This document shows, piece by piece, positions 1-11,634 of a DNA stretch of 64,000 nt; the first letter of the stretch is position 1, and every line of letters begins with the position of its first letter. The notes under the pieces are model-generated. The model was not told the DNA's origin, ran no database searches, and worked only from the letters and a program-made list of their open reading frames with translations. This stretch comes from Colletes latitarsis (taxonomy: Eukaryota > Arthropoda > Insecta > Hymenoptera > Colletidae). Where the stretch lies: the NCBI RefSeq assembly GCF_051014445.1, contig NC_135141.1, positions 27,737,422-27,801,421 of the forward strand, in the 5' to 3' direction. The translations under genes were made by a program, and so were the position numbers.

Positions 1-678
1 ATAATCTAATGGACGATTTTAAATCGCTTTTCAAGAACTTCCTCATCTTTGAATACCATTTTGGTAATTTATTTGAATGAAATTTTGTACAAAATTTGCA
101 GTTCTGCGTAGTAAACTTTAATCGTGTCTGATACTCCCTGAAAGTATTTTATGTAGATATATTGAGATAAATTGAGGTAACGTAACATACAATTGGTGCA
201 ACTGATAATTTTGGTGATAACGGATCGATCTGTGCCGTTTAATTGCCGGTAATTGTCATTGCATAATCGTAACGAGAATTACATGTCATTTTAAAACTTG
301 AATAGCATTACACGCCTCGTTAACGCGCCCTGCCCATTAACAAGATTCGTTTCATATACTTTTAAATCCATTCGTTGCTTCTGGTAAAATTGTGTCTAAT
401 AATCACTTTTGATTCCCAAGAATTTTGAACGCGTTCGTGCGTGTCAAATGATCTTCACGGCTGTTTTTGATTATTAGTAATGATGTTTTGTTCGGTAGAA
501 ATGCGCGGGATATTTGCGAACTACTCAAGGATCTCTCGAACTTGAACAACGTTTTATACATACGATGAATATTTTCAATCGAAACATGACAATAACATAA
601 CCTCTACTGTATTTACGTATAAAAATGCTATCATACGAACACCATGGAACAGAAGCATTAATAAACTTTTTAATTTAA

Positions 679-763
679 TTTTTTAATAACTTTTTAACGA
701 AGTCTCAATCAATAAATTGATATTCTTGATTTTCGTCTTATTTTGGCCTCTAGAAACACCCTG
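679..763. mobile_element. Truncated terminal repeat of a Tc1/mariner-type element
   Basis: This stretch matches the right terminal repeat of the full element at 55407-56450 with scattered differences. It ends in CACCCTG followed by TA, as the full copy does. About 30 bp next to the tip that are present in the full copy are missing here. No matching left end is seen between position 1 and 679, so the copy is truncated or its other end lies outside the window. Confidence 0.65.
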
Positions 764-3001
764 TACAAGGGCTGTCGTTTCGAAAGGCCTCGGGTGACCA
801 ATCGATACGAAATCTAGCGAATGGGAAGAGGGAAAGATACGTATCTTAAATACAAAATATTAGATTCAAATATGTAATAGTTTCCAAAATATTAGGTTAG
901 GTTTGGCTATTTTTTATTTCGCTGATCAGAAGACTGTTTACAGCCCAGAGTGAATGCGACACTATACATATTTCCGTTAGATTTGAATATTATATTGCAA
1001 ACTAACATTTTCCGGGCCAACAAAATAAAAATTTGACATAAAAATACATTTTCATGTTATTATTCGACATTACCGCAAGTATAGTGTATCTAGTAGTGTA
1101 ACTTAATCATTTTTGGTCACCGAAATTAAAATGTAATGCAGCTTGAAAAAAAAAAACGCGTAAATTTTAAGTAGGACACTCTATAGAAACTTAACCTCGA
1201 TATTGCTATGCGTCATGAGCTATTCGACAGTGTGGACGATACTATTCCAAAGAATGACGGTTGTATTAGTGACGTCTATGCTATGTTTATACAGACAGAA
1301 TTTAACGTATTGTACGGAAAGTTTTTTTTATTAATATCTCGAAAACTATTAATTACTCGAAGCTGAAAGTTTAGATTTCGGCCCTCTTCTCCCCCCACCC
1401 CTTCCTATCCCGTTTCCCTCCAAATCTTGCGACGATCGGCCAAGGGGGCCTTTCGGAACTTTATCCATATAAGGTTATACGTTAAATCGCTGACCCAAAA
1501 GTCTTGTGCTCTTCTATTCCTATTTTTATTGTTTCATTCCTATGTTACAATTATATGTACAAGTAAACTATGTATAAATTCAACGATGTTTTGACAAATT
1601 AAAGTTAACCTCTGAGTTTTACGTATTACCAACGCCACTTACCTAATAACAGAACCATCGAACACGTGCTACACACTCGGAAAATATCAAATTACCGTGC
1701 TACAATTGAAAAGTATTATTGCAGCCAGTGAAACGACAACTACAATTTTTTAGCAATCTTAAATGTTTACTTTAAGATCTATAATATACAGGAAACACAA
1801 ATCGTGTCGCCACACTTTAACGAACATGTCAATTCATGCACAAGCAAAAACATAATGATAGTTCCTTCGACGGATGACTCACTTCACGTTCCTAACGAGA
1901 TAGAGATTATGTAATGAATCGGTAATACATCAGCAAGCTGCCATCTGCAGATTCCATGAAATTCCAAACGTGAATGCACAGCGCTTCGGTAGTCCGTGAG
2001 CTTTATACGATCACGAGAATAAATTAGGTGTATTTATCGATACTTCGCACCTCGGAATACGTGCGAGTATGCAATGCCTTCAATTCCGTTTATTAGATAT
2101 TTCAGATTATTCGCTTAGACCTGCTTACTGTTCATCGATTCGTAGGCCGTGAACTACACGAGAAAATATATTTCAAAATCTTTTAATAATCTAATATAAA
2201 GTTATGTTTCTGTGAAAGAATAAAGAATAAAGTTAACGAAAAAGAATGTTGAAAAAGTGTTTCGTCGCAAGATTTCTCTTTGCGTGTCGATTACGATTTA
2301 TAAGTCTACATAGACATGTAATTAAAAAAGTAAAATTACACCTACAAAGAACGAGCTAAACTTCTGTTTTCAAGATTAAAATGAGAAATTCAATGAAAAA
2401 CATGTTTTCATCGAGAAAAACACTGGTATAGAGCCAAAAAAAGAAAAGGATATTTCATCGTTACCGTGTTGCCATCTAACGGTGCAACAAGCAAGTTAAA
2501 AATACAAAACTACACTGTTGTGCAACACCTTTACCGTACTAAGATACATCTAATATTTTCTACAGTCAATAATTTTTAATTAGAAATAAAACCCCAATTT
2601 TTTGTTATTAGAAAATAATTTAAAACATTATCAATCTATTATGGGTACTATTGCATGAAATATAAATAAGCTAATTCCAAACAAAAACACTACACTGTTT
2701 CTACATAGAAACAATATTATTTAGAATTTTTAATCTTTACGTATCTCGTTATACAAATTTTTCAAATTATTGTTTCAAACTCGAGATATTAGTTTGAAGG
2801 ACACCTAAAATTGATGTTATTAAGGATTCTATTAAGAATTTCTTTATTAAGAAAGTCCTTCCTAAAATTAGAAAAGCAAACTCAACGAATGGAATCGATT
2901 GACCGAATTGTAGATCGCATTCTTCGGTAGGAGTATTCCCATCAAGTCGAGTCTTCGAGTTTACTCCTCGATTTCATCCACAGCGTCTCGATCACTCGCA
3001 C

Positions 3002-3028
3002 GATCATCGATAATGACGATCGATGATC
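3002..3028. repeat. Short perfect inverted repeat
   Basis: GATCATCGAT (3002-3011) is followed by 7 bases and then by its exact reverse complement (3019-3028). It lies about 85 bp from the possible alternative first exon at 3094-3114. Its function is unknown, and a hairpin this short can arise by chance. Confidence 0.5.
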
Positions 3029-3093
3029 TACGGTGATCGATAGTATTGCCAGGAGCGCATGAAATCCGAAGAGGTTGATCGACCGCCGCTTAC

Positions 3094-3114
3094 CAAGTAT
3101 CTCCGACGTTTCAT
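3094..3114 (-). other. Possible alternative first coding exon of the BAG-domain gene
   Basis: On the minus strand an ATG at 3114-3112 opens seven codons (MKRRRYL) and runs into the donor GTAAGC at 3093. The exon ends in phase 0, the same phase as the main first exon at 8990-9163, so it could splice to the same downstream exon. The ATG overlaps a perfect palindromic cAMP-response element, TGACGTCA (3114-3121), in a locally GC-richer patch. Genes of the starvin family are known to use several first exons, but this particular exon is inference from splice signals alone. Confidence 0.25.
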
Positions 3115-5180
3115 GACGTCACTGCGAGTATGGCAGACCGTTTCTCTTACAGGTAGCGATGGGATCAAACATTAATACGAACTTTGCGAATATCGATGAA
3201 TTAAATACCTAAATATCACTTTATTAGAATTAAATAGTATGCAATATCTTATTTACATGATGTCATGCAATTGGGACATGTTATATTTCAAATTTGGTAA
3301 AAGATAGAATAGAAATTATGGAGGAAAGAATTGAATGGTACGGTAATGTATAATTGTTTTCTAGCAGAAATAATGAAATAGTAATACAACTTCTAGTGAA
3401 TTTTAAATTCAATTTTCTCGAAAACAAAGGGTTCCACGTAATTTTGTTCTTTTAATTTTCGTCTTATTTCGCCTTATTCTCATAGAAGGACGGTATTAAG
3501 ATCCCAATATTGGTTAAATGTTGAAATTGTCCCAAATAGTGCACAAAGAAAATCGTTTCTTTCCTATTTTATTATTGATAGTTCGAGGACGCGGGCTACC
3601 ATTGTATCTCCGTAGTCCTCGAGTCGATCGTAATTGATATACTAGGGAGTGGCGGTAAAAGCTAAAAGCTTCACTCGTTAAAAGCTCCAAATGTCAAGGT
3701 ATCCATCGATATTAAGACTAGAACTACCAACGATTATGGTGTATTTTTTTTGTACCAAAGGAATTAAAACGATAGATACACGAAGAAATGTATAATGCAA
3801 TGGAAATAAATATTTATTCATTCTCTTATAGAAAACTACGGTTTTTCAAGAACCCAATCGAGTAAATACTATTTACTAAATATAGTTTTTTAACTGGCGT
3901 ATACATTACATCAAAGAATAGCATATGTCCACATTTTTTCGCGCGTGATTTGCTGTACAGCAAAAACGTCTCTCGATTACCGCGAGAAGGTGCTTCTTGG
4001 AAATAGTGCAAGAACATTGCTCGATCGCGGTAACATTACACCGACGCTGTCATAACTCATGTACGATCAAGGAAGTACAAGATAAGGAAGCTATCCAGTT
4101 ATTACCGTATGGAAAATTTTATTTTAAGAATAAAGTAAACTGCGCTGGTAATGTCTCGCTAATGAAACCACTAATTGAAAAGCATTTCTCCTCTTATCCT
4201 TCCTGAAAGTGCCCATCGTTAATTTCGCCATTGACACGTAACACCTAACCTCACAATTTTCGTAGCATGATTCACAACAGTCATTAAGATGCATCGTATG
4301 GAAAATGACACCCTGAATGTACTTTCTTTCTCTCTTACAAGAACTACGAGAGGCTCACCCTTGATTATCCCTTCCACTTTCTCTGGTTGAGCGTCATTCA
4401 TGAACCGACTGCATTCCTATCTTCTTCGTGGTCTGTTCCGCGAATCGTCGAAGGGAAAGGGCCAGACGATGCGTTAGGAATTTCAGAATCCGATCCAATA
4501 TATCATACATACAATCGATCACGACAGCCTTTGTACACTCGCAAATTTCCTATAGGTATCTAACTTACTGTTAGTAAAAACATTTATTGTATATTATCAA
4601 CTAGAGATGGCGTGAACTGCTACTTTTGAATCACTTGTGATTCGTGATTCTTCGTGATCGCTTTTAATTGGCGGGAAGCGTTCTTTTCACTTTTCACGAA
4701 TTATGTCCTTAAACTGTATATGTATTACATTATAAACTAAAACGCCATCTTTCGGATGACGGACGTGAATGGAGTTTGATCGTGATTATCTAGGAAATAT
4801 CTAGGAAAAGAAATAACAAATAATATACCTTAAGTACAATATTCGCGGTTTTTACCTTTGAATAAAATATAATAAGTTCTTATTATATTCGTTTTCAATA
4901 TTCTTAGAGCACGAATAGTTTCTCCGAGCTTTTTCTTTGCCGAGAATTTTAATGAATATTCGCAACACTCGTTGCATACGCCGAGAGATCTCCAAACATC
5001 GCCTCGGCGTCTTCGAAGACGTAGGAACGTTCTCGACGACGCCGAGATCTCTCAAAATAGCCGCCATTGATTCTCTTGCCATTCCAGACCCGAGATGATC
5101 TTCGATCCAGAATAATCTGTCGATTTGACGCGCGACACTTTACACGTACTCGTTATTTCTTGATTTTTAACCCTTCGCGG

Positions 5181-5254
5181 TTCTATGTCGAGCTAGACTC
5201 GACACGATATTTCATTCCAAACGAGTTTTATATTTAGTCCAGCTCGACATAGAA
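5181..5254. repeat. Inverted repeat with 19-nt arms
   Basis: TTCTATGTCGAGCTAGACT (5181-5199) has a reverse-complement partner at 5236-5254 with one mismatch and a 36-nt spacer. The structure looks like the remnant of a small MITE or a palindromic repeat. I see no target-site duplication that fixes its boundaries. Confidence 0.5.
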
Positions 5255-5989
5255 TATTTTTACTACCGTTGGACACGTAAAGCAAAAAAAATTTTTGTGT
5301 TTTCGCTCGTCATCAAAAAAAATTGAAAATCAAGTGGAAAAACTAGACGATCCAAACTCTCTATGATTACCAATTATTGTCGTGCTGTTTTTAATAAATA
5401 ATAGTAGAAAATTGCCTTTGAATTTAATTCTGATACAAAATCGAACGAACTTGTTCCAGTACCTAATTCGCGATTTTTATTCAAGAAGACATACTCTGAA
5501 CCAGATGTGGTCCTTGTAAGGGCAAGTTTATAGGAGTAGACGAAGCATCGTATGTACTATTAGAACCCTCCTAATGACATTAAACGCCCCTTTCGAACAA
5601 AAGAGGGTGACGACGTAGTGGTTCACGGGGTTTGGAATGAGATCAATATGGCGAGCGTGGTGGATTTCATGGTGGTGTTGCTAAGGTTGAACCTCAATTG
5701 GAAGGGAGCAGAACACTTGGCACACCCGGTTACTCGGCCAGTAGCCCGGATATATGAGTAATACCGTTACTATTTCCCGGGTAGTAGTACACTGTCGTGT
5801 GTACATTACTGTACAACAAAAAATTTGATGACTTAGCAGTAAACGGTACAATCCATCTTTTATAAGAGATACGTCACACGTGGCTTTAAATACATATGTA
5901 AATATTATTAATTATAACTCCATGATTAATTCAATTTTAATATAATTTACAAATTTTGTTGATGAAAGAACATTTTTTTTAAACCTATC

Positions 5990-6250
5990 CAAAGTACGGG
6001 CCTTCCAGTATGTAATTAATTAGAACTACCCTTCAATCATTATATGTTTGCCGGGCCTGTTAGTGGGACTCCATCAGTAAGGTTTCCTAGCAGGCCCTGC
6101 CTTAGACGACTGGGATATTAGGAAGTCGATCGAGGATTGTATATATAGCAACCGAGGGTTTGGTCGAGTGCTTGTGAGAGCGCGATCCCTCTGGTGGCGA
6201 GCACGGGAGGCCACAATTAAATTATAAACTTTCGAACAGGATTCGACATA
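5990..6250 (+). other. GC-richer block with a TATA-like motif, unassigned
   Basis: This block is clearly less AT-rich than its surroundings and contains GTATATATAG near 6140, followed about 30 bp downstream by a CG-rich tract. That arrangement resembles a core promoter or an LTR U3/R junction. I see no open frame, no matching direct repeat elsewhere in the window, and no TG...CA boundary that I can defend. An inserted retroelement fragment or a non-coding transcript promoter are both possible. Confidence 0.2.
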
Positions 6251-8989
6251 ACCACCTGGTTGTATTATTCCACGGATTACATTTTAATTTAGCAGGTTTT
6301 CAGTTAAATGATAAGATACATTGTCGAATGGTGTAGGCTGTCCGATTGCTAGTTGTCATAAGTGTCCCACTATTCAAAACCAGCGCAATAATGTTATATA
6401 TCATCGCACAGTTTTCTAGAATTTTGAAAAGGTGGAAAAACAGAACAAATTATAAATTCTGAAATCTTTAATTTTGTGTTAATTGATAGAATTATAACCC
6501 ATATATGACTAACGTGACGAACAAAGTGTTAAAACATGTGTAGCCGGGTGCTATTCAAGAGTTCTAGAAGGAAGCCGTATTCGTTGGCTTTTGGGAAGCG
6601 CAGACACTCCGCGAAGAACCCAAAAATAACGTGTTTGTTGCCAAATGCTTGCAGGCAAATGACTTACCACTTATTCGCCTCGGCTGGCACGTAAGCGCAA
6701 ACCCTTCTTCTCGCGAGCCTTTTTGCAATAAACGTGTCTCATCGATCGTCCGCGATAATCATTCTGCGACTGTTACGAATTAGAAAAACTCCTCGGAATA
6801 CGGGGATATACATATGTTACCAAATCGTATACCAGGAATGGGGCATTATTGAAACAAAGCATCTGAAAAATGATCATTAACGTAATAGTAAAGACATTGG
6901 AAAAGTTCCTTTACTTTATTACACCGATCAATGGCAAGAACGCGTGGACAAATAAAAAGTTGGAACACATCAGATTTTGTTGCTCAAAGATTTGTCTTTG
7001 TACCTGTTACACGATAGCCAAGTGCAAATTAACCCTCGAGTTAAAGCTAGTTTGACATACCTAGTACAGACTGCACTTAATTAGGATACTTTTGTAAATA
7101 AAGATAAAATGGTTATCTTCTAAGGTTAATTCTATTAGAGTAATTATTGAATACGCTTGTTGCATACCGAGCTGCATCGGAGACTTAAAACTAAAAACGC
7201 ACGCATATCTAACACAATTTTCAAAGCTGTTTTTTTTCTCGATAACAGAAAGTATAACACATAACATTTGTTCCAGCAAATATTTGTCGTTTCAAGTTTA
7301 GAAAACCCGTCCATCTTTTCGATTCTTCGACGGCATGATTCGCCGTGTTTAAAGTACGCGTTTAATGGCGCTTTCAAACGACGAGGGACCGTGCCAAGAA
7401 AGCATAAAGGCGATTTCAGATGCACGTTCTCGCGTATTTTAAGTTGCGAAGCACGTGCCTGAAGCGAACCACGAAAGTTGCACGAATTTGAAAGTCAATT
7501 GCCCCGGTAACGTTCTTTCGGTTGTACGATAATCGAGTGAAAACATAGAGTACCGTGAACGGTATAAAAAACGGTGACAACGTTGTAGAACTTTCCCAGT
7601 ATTATAATTGAACGTTTTAAATAGCTAAAACTTCTACTAATGTCTTGAAACGTCATTTTGAAAAAGTGGTTCATAAATTTTACCCGAATGCAAAGAGAAA
7701 AAGAAAGTCCATAGAAAAAGAGAGGTTAAGAACCACCGATCTGTACCAAGATCGACTACCGCGCTCAATGAGTCAGGCAAATCAAATCAATAATCGTAGT
7801 GTGACGGAAGATGGCGCCGGTGAACGTTAACGAAACTTGTTTACACAGGTTAAGGTCATTGTTGAAGTCTTGCAATGTTATCGCAAAGAATTATTTACAA
7901 ACGAAGCTAATAAATCACGATTAAAATTTTTGTCCAAATACTTATTTATCGTTAAGATGGCTATATATTCGATCTAAGCTCCTGACTTTGAATATCTTTC
8001 CTCACTCGGTTATCTTGATACAAATCACCGGCTAATAAACACTATACGATACATATCCAATAAGAACGTCTCCAACCAAAATTACTAGCAAGAAGTCTAG
8101 CAGAAGCGAGAACACACGACTTCGTTAATTTCTTTGTTTACTATACAGACTCCACTTGTGAGCATGTCTAGTTTAATTAACGAAGGTTACGATAGAACGC
8201 GTGCAGATGGTTATAAGATAATTGAAAACTTTTAACGACATCGCGACTGTAACGACCCGTTCACACGATACAAAAAGAGAATCACGCTTCCTAACAATTT
8301 CAAATATTCGCTTGTTGGATTTGCCACTGATAGATCGTGGGAAACTCATTTTCGAAGGTTTTTATATTTTTACAAATTCTTGTAAATACCTATGCATAAT
8401 GCTATTGTTACTATTTAACTATTTTATTTCTTCAACCGTTACGCGATATCAAACATCATTGAACAATCGGATTTTAATTTATCGAAAAGGTTGAAAAGTC
8501 CGATTAGTTTGGAAAATCACCTTTCATATTTTTTACACTTAAAACATGCTCTCTATATAGGTCAAAAATATTTATTATTACAACATGTTTATACTAATAT
8601 TTGTTCACATTTTCATCGATCGACTTATGTCGTTGTATTTCGATGGCAAACGATGCAGTATTTTTTCACTTCTTTACTTTCTGAAAATATCAAGATTACG
8701 ACAAGAATAACCGGCAAGCAGAGAAAACTAAATACACGCGAGTGAAACGACGTAGAAATTGGGCCACTCTATAAATAAAGAATTTTAGTACAACGGTATT
8801 CGAATCTTGTAAGAAGGGGACAATTTTCGTACTTTTAATAAACGATTTCTTGCAACGATGGCGCTGCGACAAAGGAAAAACATTCGATATCTTCGAATTC
8901 GATCTTGAATCAGACAATTCACAGACTAGCATATATCTATAAATTAAGAGGAAGAAGTTTCGTTAGAAAAACTTATTTATCGCACTCAC

Positions 8990-9163
8990 CCTTGAAAATC
9001 CAGCATGTCGTTCGAATGGATCTCGGCCTGATCTGTTGGTCGGTTCGAAGAAAGACTTGCTGTCTTCGTCAAATTGCTGTTTGATCTCTTGCAAAAGTTC
9101 GTCGCCCGATTTACCGCGCAGTCTGTCGCCGAATTTCGACTTGTCGCGGAAATAGAAGGACAT
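8990..9163 (-). CDS. stv: BAG-domain co-chaperone (starvin/Samui-like), first coding exon only
   Basis: The exon encodes 58 codons, MSFYFRDKSK through GFSR, ending exactly in phase 0 at a strong donor (GTGAGT at 8989). The opening motif with F-x-D-R-L-R-G-K-S-x-D-E-L-L-x-E-I-K resembles the N-terminus I remember for insect BAG-domain proteins (Samui, starvin), relatives of BAG3. Those proteins act as Hsc70 nucleotide-exchange co-chaperones in muscle maintenance and chaperone-assisted autophagy. The BAG domain itself would be encoded further downstream, beyond the left edge or in exons I could not identify. The assignment rests on memory of the N-terminal sequence only. The upstream side (9164 onward) is CpG-rich and promoter-like, with a zinc-finger gene starting 1.2 kb away on the other strand. 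Confidence 0.5.
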
Positions 9164-10363
9164 TCTTACGTGTACGTGTACACGACTCTTTCATACACAG
9201 TTCAAGCGTAGCACTTTTCGGGTTTTAATCAAACACTAAGTGTTTCACTCAAAAGAACGTACTTTTAACTACACTCTTATCATAAAACAAACTCTCACAA
9301 CAACCACGTACGAAACGTTGCGCGTGACTGAAAGCTCGCGCCGAGCCGCGGTAAGAGTAATCAAAGACCACGCATGCGTATTACATTTCTCTTAATTGAG
9401 GTTCCCCGGCGCGAACACGCGCGTTTATTGGTACGCGTTCGATCATCGACCAATCACAACACGTATCGTCGAAGAGTTTGTCTCTAAGAACCCCAGAATC
9501 TTGATGCAAGTTCCGATGCGCGCAAGAGTCAAGTTGTAACAATCTAAATTTAATCGGCGGCTATTTAAGTTTTGCATTTTTTTTATTTATAAACCGCCAC
9601 GGAACGTCTCGCGTAATACTTTCATTTGTTACAACGCAATCAAGCATAGTATTCGAAGAAATTACGTTCTATATTATGTAACGATCGAGAAACAAACGTT
9701 ATAATTAATTGCAATGTATTTAAATGATCTTTAAAAATTATAGTTTCTTTATATTCAATCACAGCTAATCTTCAGAATATATATGAGATATTATTAAATT
9801 ATATAGTTATTTTTTATTATTAATATTGTTTAAAATACGTTAAATGAAATTTCTTCTTACGAACGATGTGTAAAAATGATTAGTTTAAAAAAGTTCCATA
9901 AAAAATATCCACATTTTGCACATATATTTATGATAATATTTTACGTTTGTTTAAATGCATCATATTAAAGTGATTGTCACGTGAGGATACAAGTAATATT
10001 TCAAATAGTTTATGTTGTGAAAGGTGTAATATGTTCATTAAATTGCACAGTTTATACGAAATTTTATCGTGTTTCAATCGTCGAAGTTTCATACGATTAA
10101 TTACCGTTACATACAATTATTTCAATTTTTTTTTCTTTATGTTTATATAACCTAATAAGTTCAATCATCTAAAGGTGAATTCTTTATTTTATTGCTTTAT
10201 TTCAAAACTGTTTTGTTCAAAAATATTTATAATATCAAATTTAGTTATATACATCTAGAAATTTCGTTGCAATTGTCAAAGTAAATGTAAATTTTAAATA
10301 TTTTTACATATAATGTATACATATGCATTATTATTGTTACAGACATAATTAAAGAATAACAAG
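9164..10363. promoter_or_regulatory. Divergent intergenic/promoter region between BAG gene and zinc-finger gene
   Basis: The two flanking genes are transcribed away from each other. Between about 9300 and 9550 the sequence is GC- and CpG-richer, with a CCAAT-type motif (GACCAATCAC near 9450) and its inverse (ATTGGT near 9428). A plus-strand donor-like GGTAAGAG lies near 9352, and an acceptor-like tract ending in ACAG lies about 20 nt before the ATG at 10364, so the zinc-finger gene may have a non-coding first exon here. From about 9600 to 10330 the sequence is AT-rich and I see nothing in it. Confidence 0.4.
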
Positions 10364-11086
10364 ATGTACCTCTGCATTATTTGTCAGCACACGAACGTTT
10401 CTATTACAGATTTACATAACCATTACGTCCAACATCACACCCCACAAGAATTATCGCATGCTATTATCAATCTTCAAGGCTTAAAGTTTATAGGAGAGAA
10501 AAGTTTAAAATCTATTATGTTAGGCGACAGTAATAACAATGAAAACTTATGTGACCAAGTTGTTGTTGAGACTGAAAAACAAAATAGTCATGATGAAACG
10601 TATTGTTTATTACACTGCAGTCAGTTTATTGTTTGGGAACAAGAATTGAATAAAAGGACAGAAATATGTGACAATGATTTTTTTAATATCATTGATAATC
10701 TTTGCACTGATTTAAGTAAAAAAACACAGAAAAAGAGAAAAGGAAAGAACAAAGCACTTACGAGTAAAATTAAAACAGACAACATTATTCAGCATAATGA
10801 AGATGAAAATATACAAATACAGAATAAAAACATGGAAAAATTTAATAATCTTGCTGTTCAAATTTCCACAGCTTCATCAGTTTCATCTTGGAATATTGAA
10901 AATTCAAATATTAATACAGTTTCCAATGATGAAATTCTTAAAACAGAAATAAACGAGGAGGTTGACAGTGAAAATAATACACCATTAGCAATACTTGAAA
11001 TTGACGCTAACAAAAATGTTCTAATATATAATTCATCAGATGATACTTATTTTTGGACTACAATGTTATCTGAAAATCTTGATTAA
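10364..11086 (+). CDS. Single C2H2 zinc-finger protein, 240 aa, unrecognised
   Basis: This is an uninterrupted 240-codon frame in one exon. The N-terminus carries a textbook C2H2 spacing: Cys4, Cys7, His20, His24 (C-x2-C-x12-H-x3-H) with the conserved Leu at 17, although the usual aromatic at position 11 is Asn. A lysine/arginine-rich patch near residues 119-131 (KKTQKKRKGKNK) could be a nuclear localisation signal, and the C-terminal third is acidic and Asn/Ser-rich, as in disordered regulatory tails. A nucleic-acid-binding or adaptor role is plausible, but one finger alone rarely binds DNA specifically. I do not recognise an orthologue. A splice-acceptor-like TTGTTACAG just upstream suggests a 5'-UTR intron. 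The 3' end converges on BRAT1. Confidence 0.75.
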   Translation: MYLCIICQHTNVSITDLHNHYVQHHTPQELSHAIINLQGLKFIGEKSLKSIMLGDSNNNENLCDQVVVETEKQNSHDETYCLLHCSQFIVWEQELNKRTEICDNDFFNIIDNLCTDLSKKTQKKRKGKNKALTSKIKTDNIIQHNEDENIQIQNKNMEKFNNLAVQISTASSVSSWNIENSNINTVSNDEILKTEINEEVDSENNTPLAILEIDANKNVLIYNSSDDTYFWTTMLSENLD

Positions 11087-11634
11087 AAAGATATATCTAC
11101 TAATAAAGTAATGTTCTTCAAACATCGATAAATAATTGACAAAAATATTACCAAAAATTTGTTCATAAATACAAATACGAGGAAGAAGTATATTTTCTGT
11201 TTTGTACCAATACTAAATCTGATTGTTTTTTTAATTGAAACTTGTTTCTTCAAGATTTTAGTTTATTTACAAATATGCCATGATTAGTAAGTTTTTATTT
11301 TCTTTTATATGTATGTATTCTGTATTATTTTACGTATACAATAATACATAGATTTTGTTTTACCTTTAGCATATAAATGATGTAAAAAGATTGTTTTTAT
11401 TCTGTCTCAAATAAATGTACTACTAATAATAATAATTCTACTTTAATTATAATTCTCTTTATAAAATTAAACGTACAAATTATGATTGCGCATTATAAGG
11501 GCAACAGATGCAGTATGAATTGAATACTTTACTTTTAAAAGCAATATTTAAATATAAAATTGTATACCGTATTCGTGTAAAAATGATATTCGTAGTTCCA
11601 CTTTTATACAATTGACAAGGCACGTTATTTTTAA
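11087..11634. other. Convergent 3' ends of the zinc-finger gene and BRAT1
   Basis: The stretch holds no coding sequence. AATAAA hexamers for the plus-strand gene are at 11102-11107 (very close to the stop) and 11410-11415 (more likely used). A reverse-complement signal (TTTATT near 11395) could serve BRAT1. The two transcripts may overlap at their 3' ends. Confidence 0.55.

Larger units (their letters stand above)
1..8989 (-). other. Non-coding stretch, probable first intron of the BAG-domain gene
   Basis: No exon of a recognisable protein was found here on either strand. The stretch follows directly after the splice donor of the coding exon at 8990-9163, so I read it as that gene's long first intron, continuing beyond the window. 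It holds a fragment of a mariner-type repeat (679-763), a possible alternative first exon (3094-3114), short inverted repeats (3002-3028, 5181-5254) and a GC-richer TATA-containing block (5990-6250). A second minus-strand donor with a good consensus lies at 6667 (GTAAGT), with no open frame leading into it. The short open frames in this stretch have no domain, no codon bias and no splice context, and I treat them as chance. Confidence 0.55.

Noticed and set aside
4852..5082. 76-codon minus-strand frame
   Set aside because: No domain, no splice signals linking it to the BAG gene, and composition typical of chance frames around a locally GC-rich patch.
9300..9560. Heat-shock elements in the BAG-gene promoter, expected for a co-chaperone gene
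   Set aside because: I looked for three alternating GAA/TTC units and found only isolated pentamers.
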